The notes under the pieces are model-generated. The model had not been told where the DNA came from and did not search any database. It saw nothing but the letters and a program-made list of their open reading frames with translations. Below are positions 24,093-37,701 of a stretch of 64,000 bases of DNA, piece after piece. Position 1 is the stretch's first letter. Every line of letters begins with the position of its first letter. The translations under genes and the position numbers were made by a program. Origin of the DNA: Aldrovandia affinis (taxonomy: Eukaryota > Chordata > Actinopteri > Notacanthiformes > Halosauridae); NCBI GenBank assembly GCA_029706075.1, contig JAINUG010000087.1, positions 930,001-994,000 on the forward strand, in the 5' to 3' direction.

Positions 24093-24844
24093 CAAATACA
24101 CATATGTATACAGTATATATATGCACTGTCCTTCTCAATCTGCAAATATTAACTCATGGAAATTCCTTAAAGGGATACACTGAACCTTATGCCATAAACA
24201 AATGGCTCTGGAAGGTTTAGGTTAAAAAGGTGCACCTTCAAAGTCACCAGACCGAGTGGATTTCTCCAGCTCAATGAATTCTGAGACATTGACAGTTTTG
24301 GGCCATCCTGTGCACAGCTCGCTGTCTGCCTGAGCTCACAGACTTTGCTCATTCTGCTCTTTTAACCCCCCTTAAAAAAGAAAGGAAAAACACACTTCCT
24401 GGAGGATGTCTTCATCATAGATATACAGCCGCTAGATCTGTCACAACCTCCTGAGGGCATCTCAAATTCTTCTTCAAAGGTGTGCACAAGAGAGCCTGAT
24501 ATTCGAAAGCCTCCGATTAAATCAAAGCCGGTTCTCTCACAGATTATAAAGACCTTTCATATCCAATATATTCAGACAGCTCACATATATGTATTTGTCT
24601 TCAAAGGGAGTTTCCAGTCTAGTAAGTCTATATCTATGCTCACCATGCTCGTCGAATATCACATACTGTCTGATTTCACTTCTGAACCTCCTCCAAAAAG
24701 GTCTAACAATTTCTACACTAAATGACGTGTCCAACAGTGAATATGAGGTGGTGCAACAGACTTTACTAACAGTGAATAAGGAGACACAAATCCCACAGAG
24801 ATTTCAATAATAAATATAATATGTATTGTAATTAGAGCTCAACT

Positions 24845-25080
24845 GAAATCTGATTTTTAAAATGTATTTATTTATTTTTGGCCCAATGCCGATTTTGGCA
24901 TATCCTGGCATATGTCTGCCAAATTGCCAATATATTGGCCAATACTTTGTCGCTTGCAAACATTTTGGAATTGTTATAAAAAACATATTTTATTATATTT
25001 TAAATCCCTGAACATTAACTTCTACATTCTATCAAAACTCCTTTTTACATATTCAAAACGAATGGTAAAATAAATAAACA
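24845..25080. repeat. Dispersed repeat, copy 1 (related to 28.7 kb)
   Basis: Shares with 28690-28880 the order GTATTTATTTATTT, CCGATGCCGA-like block, CTGCCAA, then TTAACTTCTACATTC and TCAAAA...TTTACAT...TTCA. CCGAT/ATCGG-rich repeats of this kind in fish are usually DNA-transposon MITEs. No ends identified. Confidence 0.5.
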
Positions 25081-25304
25081 TAATTTAAGTAATTAAACAA
25101 TTAATTACACAATGCATGATCAGACAAGTACACCCCATTGACTGTTCCTCTTATCTGTATTGAAATATGTTTTTCCAGTTATAAGTAAGATCACTGTAAT
25201 ACAATTATAGTTACAAATTGCGTCATAGTCTGTATATAATAGTATCAGGAGGATTCCAAGTTGGGCTGCAATGCTAAATAATACCAACAAGAATCCTCCT
25301 TTCT

Positions 25305-25457
25305 CCCGTCTCTGCCAGACCGGCCCTGGCCGTTAGCCCCAATCGGGAGCTGCATTTAGCTGTCCTCTACTGAGAGAGGGGGGAGGGGAGCACGTAAGGG
25401 TGTCTCCAGAAAGGGGGTCGGTGAGTTCCGTCTCGAAGGAGGTGGATTGTTATAGGC
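25305..25457 (+). repeat. Decayed SINE fragment (third family body)
   Basis: GGTGAGTTCCGTCTCGAAGG then AGGTGG (25421-25446) matches the third-family body; upstream GCCCCAATCGGGAGCTGCAT may be its decayed 5' part. Tail absent. Confidence 0.4.
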
Positions 25458-27137
<1,680 letters not shown>

Positions 27138-27475
27138 ATGGATATCAGTTCCTTTAGCTCTGACTGTAAAATCAGCACGGCAATAGCTAGGACACTGTAC
27201 TTAATTCAAATCCTGGTGTCACACGGGCCATTAATAAGTTTCAGCAGGAAATCACCCGATATGTCTTCCCAGCTCTCCTGCAGCAATTCCCAGAGGCACT
27301 TGTGGGTTGCTTTGCTTTGACTGTTCTGTCCAGTTCATCCCATACAAGTTCTATGGGATTGAAGTCTGGACACTGGGCAGGCCAGGTCCTTAGTTTGAGT
27401 TGTCCTTCACGTTCCCCCTTCACCAGATAGTTCTTGCACAAGGTGTGTTTCGGGTCGTTATCTTGGTCATAAATG
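27138..27475 (-). pseudogene. Tc1-like transposase fragment (C-terminal, second subfamily)
   Basis: Minus-strand reading gives KNYLVKGEREGQLKLRTW, PAQCPDFNPIELVWDELDR and TVKAKQPTSAS, the C-terminal region of a Tc1 transposase, with a recognisable decayed Q-D-N-D-P-K-H-T block just upstream (about 27440-27475). The sequence differs from copies A-D (WDELDRTVKAKQPTSA against LWEILEWHL), so it comes from a different subfamily. No terminal repeats recognised. Confidence 0.85.
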
Positions 27476-28689
27476 CAGTGTTGGGCTAGAGGTGCGGACT
27501 CTGCGGTGCATGAGGTTCGACTGGGGTTTCCGAGGATATCAGAACCTTTGAGTGGTGGAATTCAAATGGAGCGATAAAGCCGAAGTCTTGGAATAGAAAA
27601 TAGCGATAGAACCACCGTCTCGCAGCGAGAACATCCAGGCAGCACTCTTCGGCTACAGTACTCCCCTCTCAGGTTCAAAAGTGGTAACTCAAGTGGCATA
27701 GTCGGCGATTTCCAAACTGGGGAAATAAATGGCGAGAAAAGAGAGTTAAAGGTAAAAGCAGACTGTGCAAAGCTATTTCCCGCAGCTTGAGCGCTGCAGC
27801 CGAGAAAGCAAGGTCCCTTTCTTTCACATCGAACAGAACAGAGAGACAGACGATATAAGAACTTGATGAGTTTTCGGAGGGTTCGATAGCCATGCAATTG
27901 GGGCTAAACCACGTCTTGTTTTAGTTGCAATCGATAAAATCTCAAAATCCATTGTAAAAGCTCAAAGCGGCCAAGATTGGTGTAGAGTGTGCTCTTATTT
28001 TTTCTGGTGAGACAACATGCTCCAGACATCTGAATTCCCCGAGTGCCTGTTTGTGTCACTCCCCAAAGCCGAAAGGCAGTTTTTATGTATGTCATCTTTG
28101 TTTTTATCTACAGAGCCTGTCTAATCGCCTCCCTCCGTATCATCGCACCCCTCCATGTCATCGTCTGCCTCCGTCTCATCACATCCCCACAAGTCATCAC
28201 ATGACTATGTGTCATTGCCCGCCTCCTTATTCCAGGCTTTTCCCACAGGGATTCATCCCACCACTTTGTCAGCAGGGTTGCCAGCATTTCCTGAATTCCA
28301 AACATCTTGTTTGCTTGAGTTAACAGAGTTATTGGACTTGCCAATTTGGTCTACCGGTGGTACCCACACTCCTGAGACTGCATTTAATATTTTATCCGTA
28401 CTGGAGAGTTTGAGCATAAGTGTATTTATTTGAGCTTAAGCGTTTTTGCCAGGTTGGTATTGAACATTTCAAAGGTATCTTGGAGTTCTTCTAGCACACA
28501 CCATTCTGGGAGAGGGTCGGGTACGTGCAGCACATATAACTAGCCCAGAGGTGAAACTGGCCAGACTCTTGAAATCTTTCTAGGTCATGTAATCACATCC
28601 TATCTTTCCCTCTGTAACTGAAAAAAAATAGTATAGTATAGTACCATATAGAAATTCTGCTGTGTGTGACATTGACCAATACCTCATTT
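27476..28689. other. Unclassified, possibly repeat-derived
   Basis: 27490-27920 is more GC-rich than its surroundings and follows directly on the Tc1 fragment; its minus-strand 111-codon frame (27562-27897) has no resemblance. 28130-28210 has a decayed tandem of CATCGC/CATCAC-C-C-CCTCC type words. Confidence 0.4.
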
Positions 28690-28880
28690 TTAAAGTTGTA
28701 TTTATTTATTTATCCCGATGCCGACAGAGATTTTGAAGTACCCTCGTCTGCCAATTACCGATTGAATTCAAATTCAAACAAGTTGTATATTTTGTTATAG
28801 TTTCAATACCTGAGTGTTAACTTCTACATTCACTCAAAAGCCATTTACATTTTCAGAATTCACAATGAATGAACAGACAA
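28690..28880. repeat. Dispersed repeat, copy 2 (related to 24.9 kb)
   Basis: GTATTTATTTATTTATCCCG, ATGCCGACAGAG, CTGCCAATTACCGATTGAAT, then TGTTAACTTCTACATTCACT and CATTTACATTTTCAGAAT. Same order of blocks as copy 1, moderately diverged. Confidence 0.5.
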
Positions 28881-28961
28881 ATGAAATATAAAAACAAATG
28901 ATAAATGCATATATTATCGGGGCAGGGCGGTGCCATAAACTTGGTGCACGATTTTTCCACA

Positions 28962-29141
28962 TTTAGAACATAAGAACATAAGAATGCATAATGACGAGAA
29001 CAGGCCGTTTTGCCCATCTAAGCTCGTCATGTCCTAATCTAAAGAGTCTAGACTTGAATAGCCCAAGTGTTTCTGCCTCTACTACCTGACCTGGCAAGCT
29101 GTTCCAGGCATTGACAACTCTCTGTGTAAAGAAAAAAAGAA
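28962..29141 (-). mobile_element. CR1-type LINE 3' end, second copy
   Basis: Same family as the 23 kb copy: the minus strand reads FFFTQRVVNAWNSLPGQVVEA then LGLFKSRL, followed by a short 3' UTR (with a GGCAAAACGGCCTG block) and the tail TTATGTTCTTATGTTCT (28963-28983). No convincing target duplication seen. Confidence 0.85.
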
Positions 29142-29510
29142 AAAATGGTGCAACAAAGTAACAACACACTACAACAAACTGGCAATTTTGCCCACTGTAT
29201 TTCTTAAGGAATCAGTCCCACAGAGCAGACGGCTAAAGCTTGATCAAGGAAAGGGATAACTCCAGTGGTTTCTGATTTCCCTTGTACCACCGATACATTG
29301 TCATAGTGATATAATGACATTGGGTTGGGCATGTTTTTATCCCTTATTGTTTAAGAACAGATCAACAGTCAGTAGAGTCACATGGCCCTGGGAAATAAAC
29401 CTTCAGCAGCACATCCAATTCTGTTGAAGGCTCAGCCCACAGAAGCTTATATCTATTTTCAAAATCATCACAGTTCTAGTAAGAATCACTGATGTTTTTT
29501 CTGTTAGATA

Positions 29511-30005
29511 CGGGTAAATGCCAAAATAAAGGAAACATCAACATAAAGCATCTTAATAGGGTGTTGGAGGGATGCAACACCATTCTTTCATGAGAAATTC
29601 CATTGTTTGGTGTTTTGTTGATGGTGGTGGAAAACGCTGTCTCAGGCGCCACTCCAGTATCTCCCATAAGTGTTCAATTGGGTTGAGATCTGGTGACTGA
29701 GACGGCCATGGCATATGGATGGTTTATACGGTTTACACGCTAATCAAACCATTCAGTGACCACTCGTGCCCTGTGGATGGGGGCATTGTCATCCTGGAAG
29801 AGACCACTCCCATCAGGATAGAAATGTTTTGCCACAGGATGAAGGTGATCACTCAGAATGGCTTTGTATTTATTGATGTTTACCTTGCCCTCTACGGGTT
29901 TGAGTGGACTGAAACCATGGCAGGAAAATGCACCCCACACCATAACCGAGCCACCAGAACCCTTCATTTACCCTTCATCTGTCCGTTTATTTTAGCAGTT
30001 ACCTA
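29511..30005 (-). mobile_element. Deleted Tc1-like element, copy A
   Basis: Ends CGGGTAAATGCCAAAATAAA (left) and TAGGTAACTGCTAAAATAAA (right, reverse complement), flanked by TA (29509-29510, 30006-30007). The minus-strand relic starts MKGSGGSVMVWGAFS just inside the right terminus and continues GKVNINKYKAIL, GSGLFQDDNAPIHRARVVTEWFD, then shifts frame. QDDNAPIH includes the second catalytic aspartate region of the DDE fold; the first half of the protein is missing. Length 495 bp. Confidence 0.9.
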
Positions 30006-30874
30006 TAGATATGCACAAGAGACGTTGTCATCCTTTCCCCTCACTGTGTAGTCAAGCATGTGAACCCATCAGGCCCTGTGATGATTGGATGATATGCACT
30101 GCTACCATTAGTATTGTCATGACAGGTATATGCTGGGTGCTCAAAACTCAATTTATAAAATCTGCAACTGACCACATAACTGGTTGAGGCAGCTCTGGGC
30201 AGTGCACTTCCTAAATGATATCTGTGACCCATATTTATAGAAGGGATGTAGAAAATGGAAGTACACTAAGAATAGCATGCATTTTCAAAGCAGATACAGG
30301 TCTGTGTAATCAAAGCCATTTTCCAAATGCATCTATCTGAAAATACTTCCTCAATCTGTAACTATGCCAGTCTGTGGCAAAAGTCACGTTTGCTGAGTAA
30401 CTGAGTTTTATTTAATTGTTTGTACTTAAAAACACTTTTTTGTTCAGTTCAGTGACCTCCAAACCCAAAATACTGTGCAAGAAACAAACAAATGGCATAT
30501 TGTGTGCTTTTTTATTTTCATTTTTCAAAGGACAACTTGCTTGGCAGTCGGTTTGAATCTGGGCACAGAGTTGAAAGTGAGAGTTTGCTGTTCTGTCAGA
30601 GCTCTGGGTGTGTTGAGCAGGATTGAAGTCTTTGCACATTTTTATGATGCAGTTTTTACTGACACCACCAAGCAGGGGAGCAAGAAGTAATCTGCCACAT
30701 GGGCAACACCAAACACTCCATATCGCTCTCTACCAATCACTGTCTTCTCAAGTCCCATGATGCATTTCTTCAGTATTGTAGTTAGGTCATTTTTTTATCC
30801 ATTCTCAAATGCCACATTCGTCTGCCATTATTGATCTATTATCCATTCAATGCTATCCATGGAAGCAGTGTATT

Positions 30875-31031
30875 CAAGGCCGAAATTACCATATATATTG
30901 GGGGGGACACATCCCCCCCAATATTCAGATATGCTCAAAATGTCCCCCCCAATATATAGCCTAGCTGATATAAAAAATGTAAATACATTGATTTGGTCCC
31001 CCCCAATGTTGACTCCATGGTTACGGCCTTG
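30875..31031. mobile_element. Short hAT-type MITE with perfect 8 bp target duplication
   Basis: 157 bp bounded by CAAGGCCGAAATTACC on the left and, in reverse complement on the right, CAAGGCCGTAACCATGG. Flanked by AGTGTATT on both sides (30867-30874 and 31032-31039). The interior has G/C runs (GGGGGGGACA, TGTCCCCCCC) that can pair with each other. Non-coding. Confidence 0.92.
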
Positions 31032-31182
31032 AGTGTATTAGCAAGATCACATATTCTGAGATCATCTGTGGCATGAAGAGTAACATCATTCTGCATCAGT
31101 CATTAGTTGAGGAGATACCCTGGCCAAATGAGGGTCTGTATTTCTGGACTATGAACTAAACGTGAAAAGAGGTGAATGAACA

Positions 31183-31285
31183 AACCTGACGAAGGGAACT
31201 CCCGAAATGCATGTCGGTCATTCTTATTTCACTTGGCAAAATAAATTTTTTTCTCTAAAGTTGGCTAGTTTTCCCTGTTTACAGC
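31183..31285 (+). repeat. Penelope-like element fragment with hammerhead-like core
   Basis: CTGACGA (31186-31192), a small stem-loop GGG-AACT-CCC (31194-31203) and GAAA (31204-31207) form the order CUGANGA - stem II - GAAA of a hammerhead ribozyme core. The following CACTTGGCAAAATAAATTTT and TCTCTAAAGTTGG resemble the tail of vertebrate repeats with the same core (AAATAAATTTGTTAGTCTCTAAGG). Stems I and III are not clear, so activity is doubtful. Confidence 0.5.
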
Positions 31286-31531
31286 ACCAGGGATGAGGAT
31301 GTCACAGATAGGCCACATGGTCACATGACCCTCCCATCCTCTGTTCTTCCTTATTCCGGGGTTTTCTGGTTTATAACAGGGAAATCCACTTACGTACCTT
31401 CTTATAGTTAAAATACCAAATTAATATCCCAATAATCCCAATAATAACAAAAGCTCAACACAGACACACTTAAATGGGCAGGGATCAGCACAAATCGGAA
31501 GTCAGGCAATAGCAAGAGCTACGGCAATAGC

Positions 31532-31620
31532 AATCAATTAGGCAAGAGTAATCAATCAGGCAAGAGTAATCAGTCAGGCAATAGTAATCAATCAGGCAAG
31601 AGCAATCAATCAGGTAAGGC
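31532..31620. repeat. 18 bp minisatellite, 5 copies
   Basis: Unit AATCAATCAGGCAAGAGT at 31532, 31550, 31568, 31586 and (degenerate) 31604. Earlier GCAATAGCAAGAGCTACGG (from 31506) looks like further decayed copies. Confidence 0.95.
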
Positions 31621-32099
31621 AAACATAGTATTTGAACAGCACTAATAATCACATACACTTACAATCACTTAGACTCTCATAGTTTCTGTGCTACATTCTT
31701 CCCAACATAAAGATTGTCGCATGAGAAAAGCTGTTTTTTAAAATACGTAATGAAATATATTTACTGTGGAATTCAATCCTCACTTTGGTTATTTTAATAT
31801 TTTTTTGATTGCAGCACAGCAACACTTTCCAAACTGACAATATGACTTGATGATGCTTAATGGAGATGCATAGAGCAGGATCATATTCTGACATGTACCT
31901 GCGATTTGCAGTGGTTTTCCCCCATTAAGCAAATTCTACTACATTTGCACCACAATTTGAATGATGAATAAATACATACGCATTATTATTGTCATTTATA
32001 CATCATGAGTGACTAACTATTATGTCATGGCAACATGCATACAGATAATGATATACGCTCAAGGGCAAAGGAACAGAGGCATATATACTTAATCATCTC

Positions 32100-32480
32100 A
32101 GAACTTATCTGAATGGGGGGGAAATGCCCAGACGGAAAAGCCTGTAATTCTATCAGTGACCGTTAATGCATCGGTCTCTCATCCAACTGAAAGCCATTTC
32201 CTGCAATCAAAAGCTTTCTGACTCAGACTGAACACATCAGACCAAAATGCCTCCCGCCACGTCACTTCTGACATGCTGATAGAACAGAAAAATGCCCTCC
32301 AGGATTAGAAGCTCTTACAAGGTGCATTTAAAAAGAGCGTAGGCTTTTTCAAAGAAAATTGTGTCACATTTAAACACCTCACAACCCCCTGGAGTGCGTG
32401 CAGCTGAAGCAGAGAATGTTAATTGCGGCCGGTGACGCGTTTCAGGGTGGCTTGTTTTAGCCCGGCGTGTGTTTGTTCAC
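32100..32480. promoter_or_regulatory. Candidate conserved non-coding block
   Basis: Unique stretch between repeats, containing AATCAAAAGCTTTCTGACTC, GTGCATTTAAAAAG and AGAGAATGTTAATTGCGGCC. No open frame of interest. Confidence 0.28.
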
Positions 32481-33357
32481 TTGAGACCAAACTGTGTGGT
32501 CACTGATTTATGGCTCACAAAGCACCAACTTAAATGCACTGTCCTACAGCCATGGATCTCCAACGATGGGAGCCACATGTTACATGGTATGTACAGTAGG
32601 CTACATGATACAAATATGCACGATTAATTGAGAAATTCATTTTTTAATGTTTTTTTAAAACTATTTCTTTGTGAATAAATCTATTTCTCAAGTTATTTGA
32701 TATATATAGCAAACCTACAATTTAAAGGTACCAATTTCCCAATTTAAAGAATGCTTTCTCATTCTTTTAACAATAAGAAATATACATGTTTGAATGTGCA
32801 GTTCAGATATATCGTAAAACATTCCAACACGGGACAGTGAATAATTAAGATTCTGTCAAAGTGGCAATAGATACTCAGAAAGATAGGAGACGACAGCTGT
32901 AAAGTGTGAAATAAAATGAATCATGCTTCTAAATGGCTCAAATAGCTTGAGAACAGTGACAGTGAATATCTATATGTTCCCACCTCTCTGGATTCCCACA
33001 ATGCTGTATGAGGAACGCCAGAGAAGGAAACACGATGCACTAACTTACTGTACTGTATGTGGCAGCTGTTCATTGTCACAGTTTTTTCTCTGGAGCTGTT
33101 TGACATCTTTTATTTTAAGAGAGAGTGAGACAATGGCCTGGTTTCAATCAATATATATTTTTTAATTAATTGCATTAAATTGAACTGCAATTTCAGTGAT
33201 CGTGAACTTCATGAAGAAAGACACAAGCAACTTGCATTTAATTGTGAATCAAAATTAAATCATTTTAATATTTAATATGAATAATACATCTGGCAGAATT
33301 GCTCTAACGACATAAAGTCGAGATGCTGCCTCAAAACAGTTCCATGGGGAAAAGTTA

Positions 33358-33450
33358 AAAGGAGGCGCAACACTCTTGTAGAAAAATGGTTTATTAAATG
33401 CCATATTAAATGCAGGTTAAAAAACATTGATGCCTTCGTCAGATGATAAA
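33358..33450 (-). repeat. Possible second Penelope-like fragment
   Basis: Minus strand: CATCTGACGAAGGCATCAAT, then AATAAACCATTTTTCTACAAG and TGTTGCGCCTCC. The CTGACGAAGGC start and the AATAAA...GTGTTGCG tail recall Penelope/hammerhead-type repeats; the GAAA box is lost. Confidence 0.35.
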
Positions 33451-36400
33451 CATATTGGTATAATAACGCTGCTGATTGTTCTCCTCCACTAAGCAGCCCA
33501 CCTCTGAAGACGGATGAAGCCCTTGTAGCCAGCCCCTGCCCCACTTCACCCTCAGTGACCACTGCTGTGGGCTCACAGGGCACTGTCACAGGAAATGACC
33601 TCAGAGACCATGTCAAGGTGAGGGATCTCAGGCAGGGCATTGGCACAGACTGCAATAGCGCACGTGGTCCTTATCCTATCGGTTTAGCTTGGAAAGGAGC
33701 TGGAGTCTCTTCCACTAAGACCAGGACCAATCAGACGAGATGCCCGGTCATCACAGGGGAGCCCCAGGGGCTGGGTCGTGACCTTTCACCTTCTCCATTA
33801 TATTCCCACACACATCTGTTTTAGAGAGGGACTCCTTCCATCTGCCTTGTTTTTCAACTGTAATTTTTCACCTTCCATCCCTCATAGTATGATCTGTGGC
33901 ACACGAGTGTTGCACTCTGTGAAATCAAATGAACCAAAAGTAAACCTACTTCTTATTCTTATTCTTATTACCAACAATACTACTACTAGTACTATTACTA
34001 CTAATCTTAACTTTCAGTATTTCTTCTACGTGATGCATCTCTGATGGGGGCTGAACTGTAAGTCATTACCTGTTACAGAGGCAAAACAATGTGTTCATAC
34101 GGAACATTAATGCCGCAAAACAATGTGCTCGCCCATTAATGTGGGTTGTTTGCCAAGCGTTCATATGGATACAATCAAAAAGTGCTAAAAAAAAGTTACA
34201 TTTTGAAAATCAACAATAATGATAAATGAGCAGAGTTATTGAAAAGGGACTCGTCGTGTTTATGTATTATGTGCCAGTTTTGTGGACTACAAAAAAAAAG
34301 TTGTGATGGAGGTATTATGATCATCTACTGAAGAGAGCTAATGTAAGGGCCCCATTATGTTCTGACAGCATCTGTGGCTGGGGGATTTAGTGTTTAATTA
34401 AATGTCTGTAAGCGATTGCGAATCAGGCAGCCCTTCGCCTGAATAGGATCTGGCAGGGGCCGTTCCAGGACATTGTTATACTTCACCAAGAAACCGCAGC
34501 TTTTAAAGACCCTCTTCAATGGTTCAAACCTAAAAACAATACTACTTTCTACAAACCATTTATAACTTGTTCTTATAAGGGTAATTGAACTGGTGCGTGT
34601 TTGGTACAATTTGTCTACATAAACACTTTACCTGGGGCCTTGATTTATTAACTTAATATTGATTCGAGCTCCAACAAGTTAGACGATTATTTAAAGTGTA
34701 ATGGAAACTGAGCTTTTTTGCAAACAATAGCTGCAAGCACCACAGAAATGAGTAAAAACACAGAATAAACACAAATTCAAAATCGAAAAAGACAACAGTG
34801 CACTGCCAGGACTGGCCCAGGGCATATATATGTGCTCCCTGCTTATTTCATTGATAACCCAAAAATATGATAAAAATCCACATTCCTCTGAAACTCACCG
34901 CATGGATTTTTCTCCAAAATTATATCCATCAGTCTGACAGCACTTGCACTGAGAGCTGATTGCGGAGATGATTGTGCAGGTGTGAAGCTCGTGGGTGTTG
35001 CTTGCTTTACCAATTCTGCATTCACGTCCGCGGGTACACAAGCTGGTGATGGCTTTGGGCGATTTTCTTATCGTATTACACATTAGCACCTTAAAGGTTT
35101 CTCAGTAAGAGCTAAAATTCACACATTCAAAAGCTGCCGTTTGAGGCGTGAATAAACGGGTCCCCAACTGATAGTGTTAACTGGCAGAGAAGCTTTTGAT
35201 GTGGTCTCCTGTTTTCCATTTTTTTGTTTGTTTTGGAGAATAGAAGAGAGGATCTTGGCCATTTTTTGGCGGTGCGAGCCAGGGCACGCTGCCTACCTCT
35301 GTCATCTGTGATGTCATCCCTTTTAAACAGGGACATAAGGAATTTTTAGATGGATCACAATTTACTGAATATATAAACTTTTAAATGATTTACATTTTTA
35401 TATAATTTTTATAGCACTTTGCTTCAGAGATTAGGGCCTAGAGTCATTCCTTTCTTTATAAACACAGTTTTGGGGAGTTTAGCAATCACTAAACACAAAA
35501 CATGTGTTTGCATTTAATTTGCTTATTTGCCAGAAGTAAAAGTTGAGGAGAAATGTTGATTGAATGTTGATCCAGGCTCCTGTATTTCCAAGAAAACCTG
35601 CATCTTTTGGACTAGCCTTGTGTCTAATAAACTCCTAAACACACAACCAAACAACGTTGAGATGCTCACTGACATAAATGAACTGAGATCACAAATAACT
35701 ACATATCCTTTACAATGTCATTTGTCTAAAAAGTCAAATGTAAATGTGAGCTCCATTTCTGTGGGTTAGAACAAACACATTATTTGAAGCTAGTCATCCC
35801 ATCACGGCAGGATTGAGAAGCAGGGCCGTTTCCATTCATCTTCCGCTTGGTTTGCCAAGAAGTTGCGCATGATTGGCTCTTTCATCTGTGAATGTAGTGA
35901 ATGGAGCGAGCGAAGGAGGGCGTGCAGGGTTGACCCTGGGAGAGGTCATTGGAACCAGACTCTACTCATAGTGACTGATTTACAGCAATTAATAGCTATT
36001 TTTCTTGTTTATTTGGATCACCATTAGCTGATGCCTTAATGACCGTCTCACAGGGGTCCAAGTTACAACATGATAGACATCTCAAGACATTTCACATGTA
36101 CATGAACATTTCATGCTAGTTACCTACAGACATAACAAACAACATTACAAGCATTTAACAACGTGACAATTCTAGTACTTGAGGTGAGAGGGAGAGGCGA
36201 GACTTGTTCAAATGAATGGCTTCCAGTCATATGGTTGGCTGCATAAGGTGTTATTTCACACGGCATTTGAAAGTAAATTAGTTTTGTTTTGCTATCACAG
36301 GTTGTCAGGAATTTATATATTTATAAACCGATTTTAGGTTTTTAAAACAGGGGGTGCAATGGGCAGAAATAATTTTATTTGAGATGTTTTTTGACATTGA

Positions 36401-36626
36401 TTTGATAATTGTAATATTTTCATCCCAACAGTAGGGGGTGCAAGTGCAAATTACCCCCTGCAGGTAAAATCGCCACTGCCCTGCACCACAGGTGTGATTT
36501 TGGCACAGATTTGGCTTCTATCATGATTGTTGTCCTTCCACATCTTACATTCCAGCTCAATCCCTCACTGATTTGCCTACAATGACATAAGATAATAATG
36601 TCCTTTACTCGCTGCTATGGTCCTGG
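33451..36626. other. No gene recognised
   Basis: Unique, AT-rich; ACTACTAC-type microsatellite near 33980-34000. Nothing else supported. Confidence 0.5.

Positions 36627-36665
<39 letters not shown>
36627..36665. repeat. (TA)n(CA)n microsatellite
   Basis: About 13 TA units running directly into about 6 CA units. Confidence 0.95.
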
Positions 36666-37190
36666 GGTGGAAAAGTAAGTACCCCCCCTTGCTAATTTCT
36701 AGTTTTTTGGCAAATTTAGAATCAAAAGGATATTTGATCATCTCATAAGTCCTAATATAGATAAAAGGTGATGTGATGTAGAAAATAGCACAAAAATGTT
36801 ACAATTTTTCCATTATCTTCGAACAAAATAATCAGACATTGAAAAACCCTGTGGGGAAAAATAAGTGCACCCCTAGCTTCAGTAACTGGTAAAAGCTATT
36901 TCATTAGCATTTACTTTAACTAAAAATGTCCTGTAAGTATTAATAAGCCTCTCATGTTGCCTAGAAGGAATTGTGGAGTACTCTTCATTACAGGATTGTT
37001 TCAACAAGTCAAACCTGCAAGCTGCATTTGATTGTATGCAAAAATCCTTAAGAGACCTTGGAGCGCTCAGCTGTGTAATGTATTCTGCGACAGAGTAATC
37101 TGGTACTGGATGGAATACATGGTTGGCTTGTTGATTAACTCAATGTCCAGGTCCCGAACTTTATCTCCCCAGTTTAGATAAAATTCTGGA
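36666..37190. repeat. Possible decayed DNA-transposon sequence
   Basis: Begins GGTGGAAAAGTAAGTACCCC and later contains AAATAAGTGCACCCCTAG (about 36858), both resembling terminal motifs of fish Tc1-like families (GTAAGTGCACCCC). The interior to about 37190 has no readable transposase. Assignment is by resemblance only. Confidence 0.35.
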
Positions 37191-37220
37191 ATCTCTGATA
37201 AATTCTCAGTTACGTGCCTT

Positions 37221-37256
37221 TATATATATATATATGTACAGTATATATATGCACAG

Positions 37257-37288
<32 letters not shown>
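37221..37288. repeat. TATATA-rich and (CA)n simple repeat
   Basis: Alternating TATATATA and TGTACAG/TGCACAG blocks, then about 11 CA units (37266-37288). Similar TATACAGTATATATA texture occurs at 24100-24125. Confidence 0.9.
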
Positions 37289-37594
37289 ATGGGGGGCCAA
37301 ACAGGCAATAAAAATAGAAATCCTGAATATATAAATGTGAATCGTGAATATATAAATGTAACTCAGGTGTTATCAAAATATGCATTCCCCTCACATGCTT
37401 TTTCTCTCACACATAATATCTGCATATTTGCAGAAATGAGGGCTAGCGGGTCCTTACTGAATGAAATGAGGAAACATATATAGGTGATTTTCCTGTATTT
37501 TAGAGCGAAATGTCAAAGCAGGCCTTTGGGTGGAAGTACCCTTTTTCAGCCCACAGCCCTAGCCTGATACAGAAGAGCCTACAGACTTCATACA

Positions 37595-37700
37595 CGCATG
37601 AGTGCCTGAGCTGTATTTCAAATAGTAGTGAGCTCCGAAACCACTCCTATTCCCTATTTTCAAATAGTAGTGAGTAAAATTGAATTTCGTACACTAAATG
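37595..37700 (+). repeat. Remnant related to the 787 bp MITE end
   Basis: GCTCCGAAACCACTCCTATT and CCCTATTTTCAAATAGTAG resemble the terminal block of the 39.2-40.0 kb element. The motif TTTCAAATAGTAGTGAG occurs twice, about 45 bp apart. Opposite end not recognised. Confidence 0.4.
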
Positions 37701-37701
37701 A

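Noticed and set aside
27562..27897. 111-codon minus-strand frame beside a Tc1 relic
   Set aside because: Cys/Ser/Leu-rich without a recognised domain; probably repeat-derived or chance.
27490..28030. Possible solo LTR (TGTTGGG start, GC-rich)
   Set aside because: No matching CA end, target duplication, polyadenylation arrangement or internal retroelement sequence identified.
31532..31620. CRISPR-like array
   Set aside because: Units are contiguous with no unique spacers, in a vertebrate genome; it is a minisatellite.
33272..33655. 127-codon minus-strand frame
   Set aside because: No recognised domain, and part of it overlaps a Penelope-like repeat fragment.
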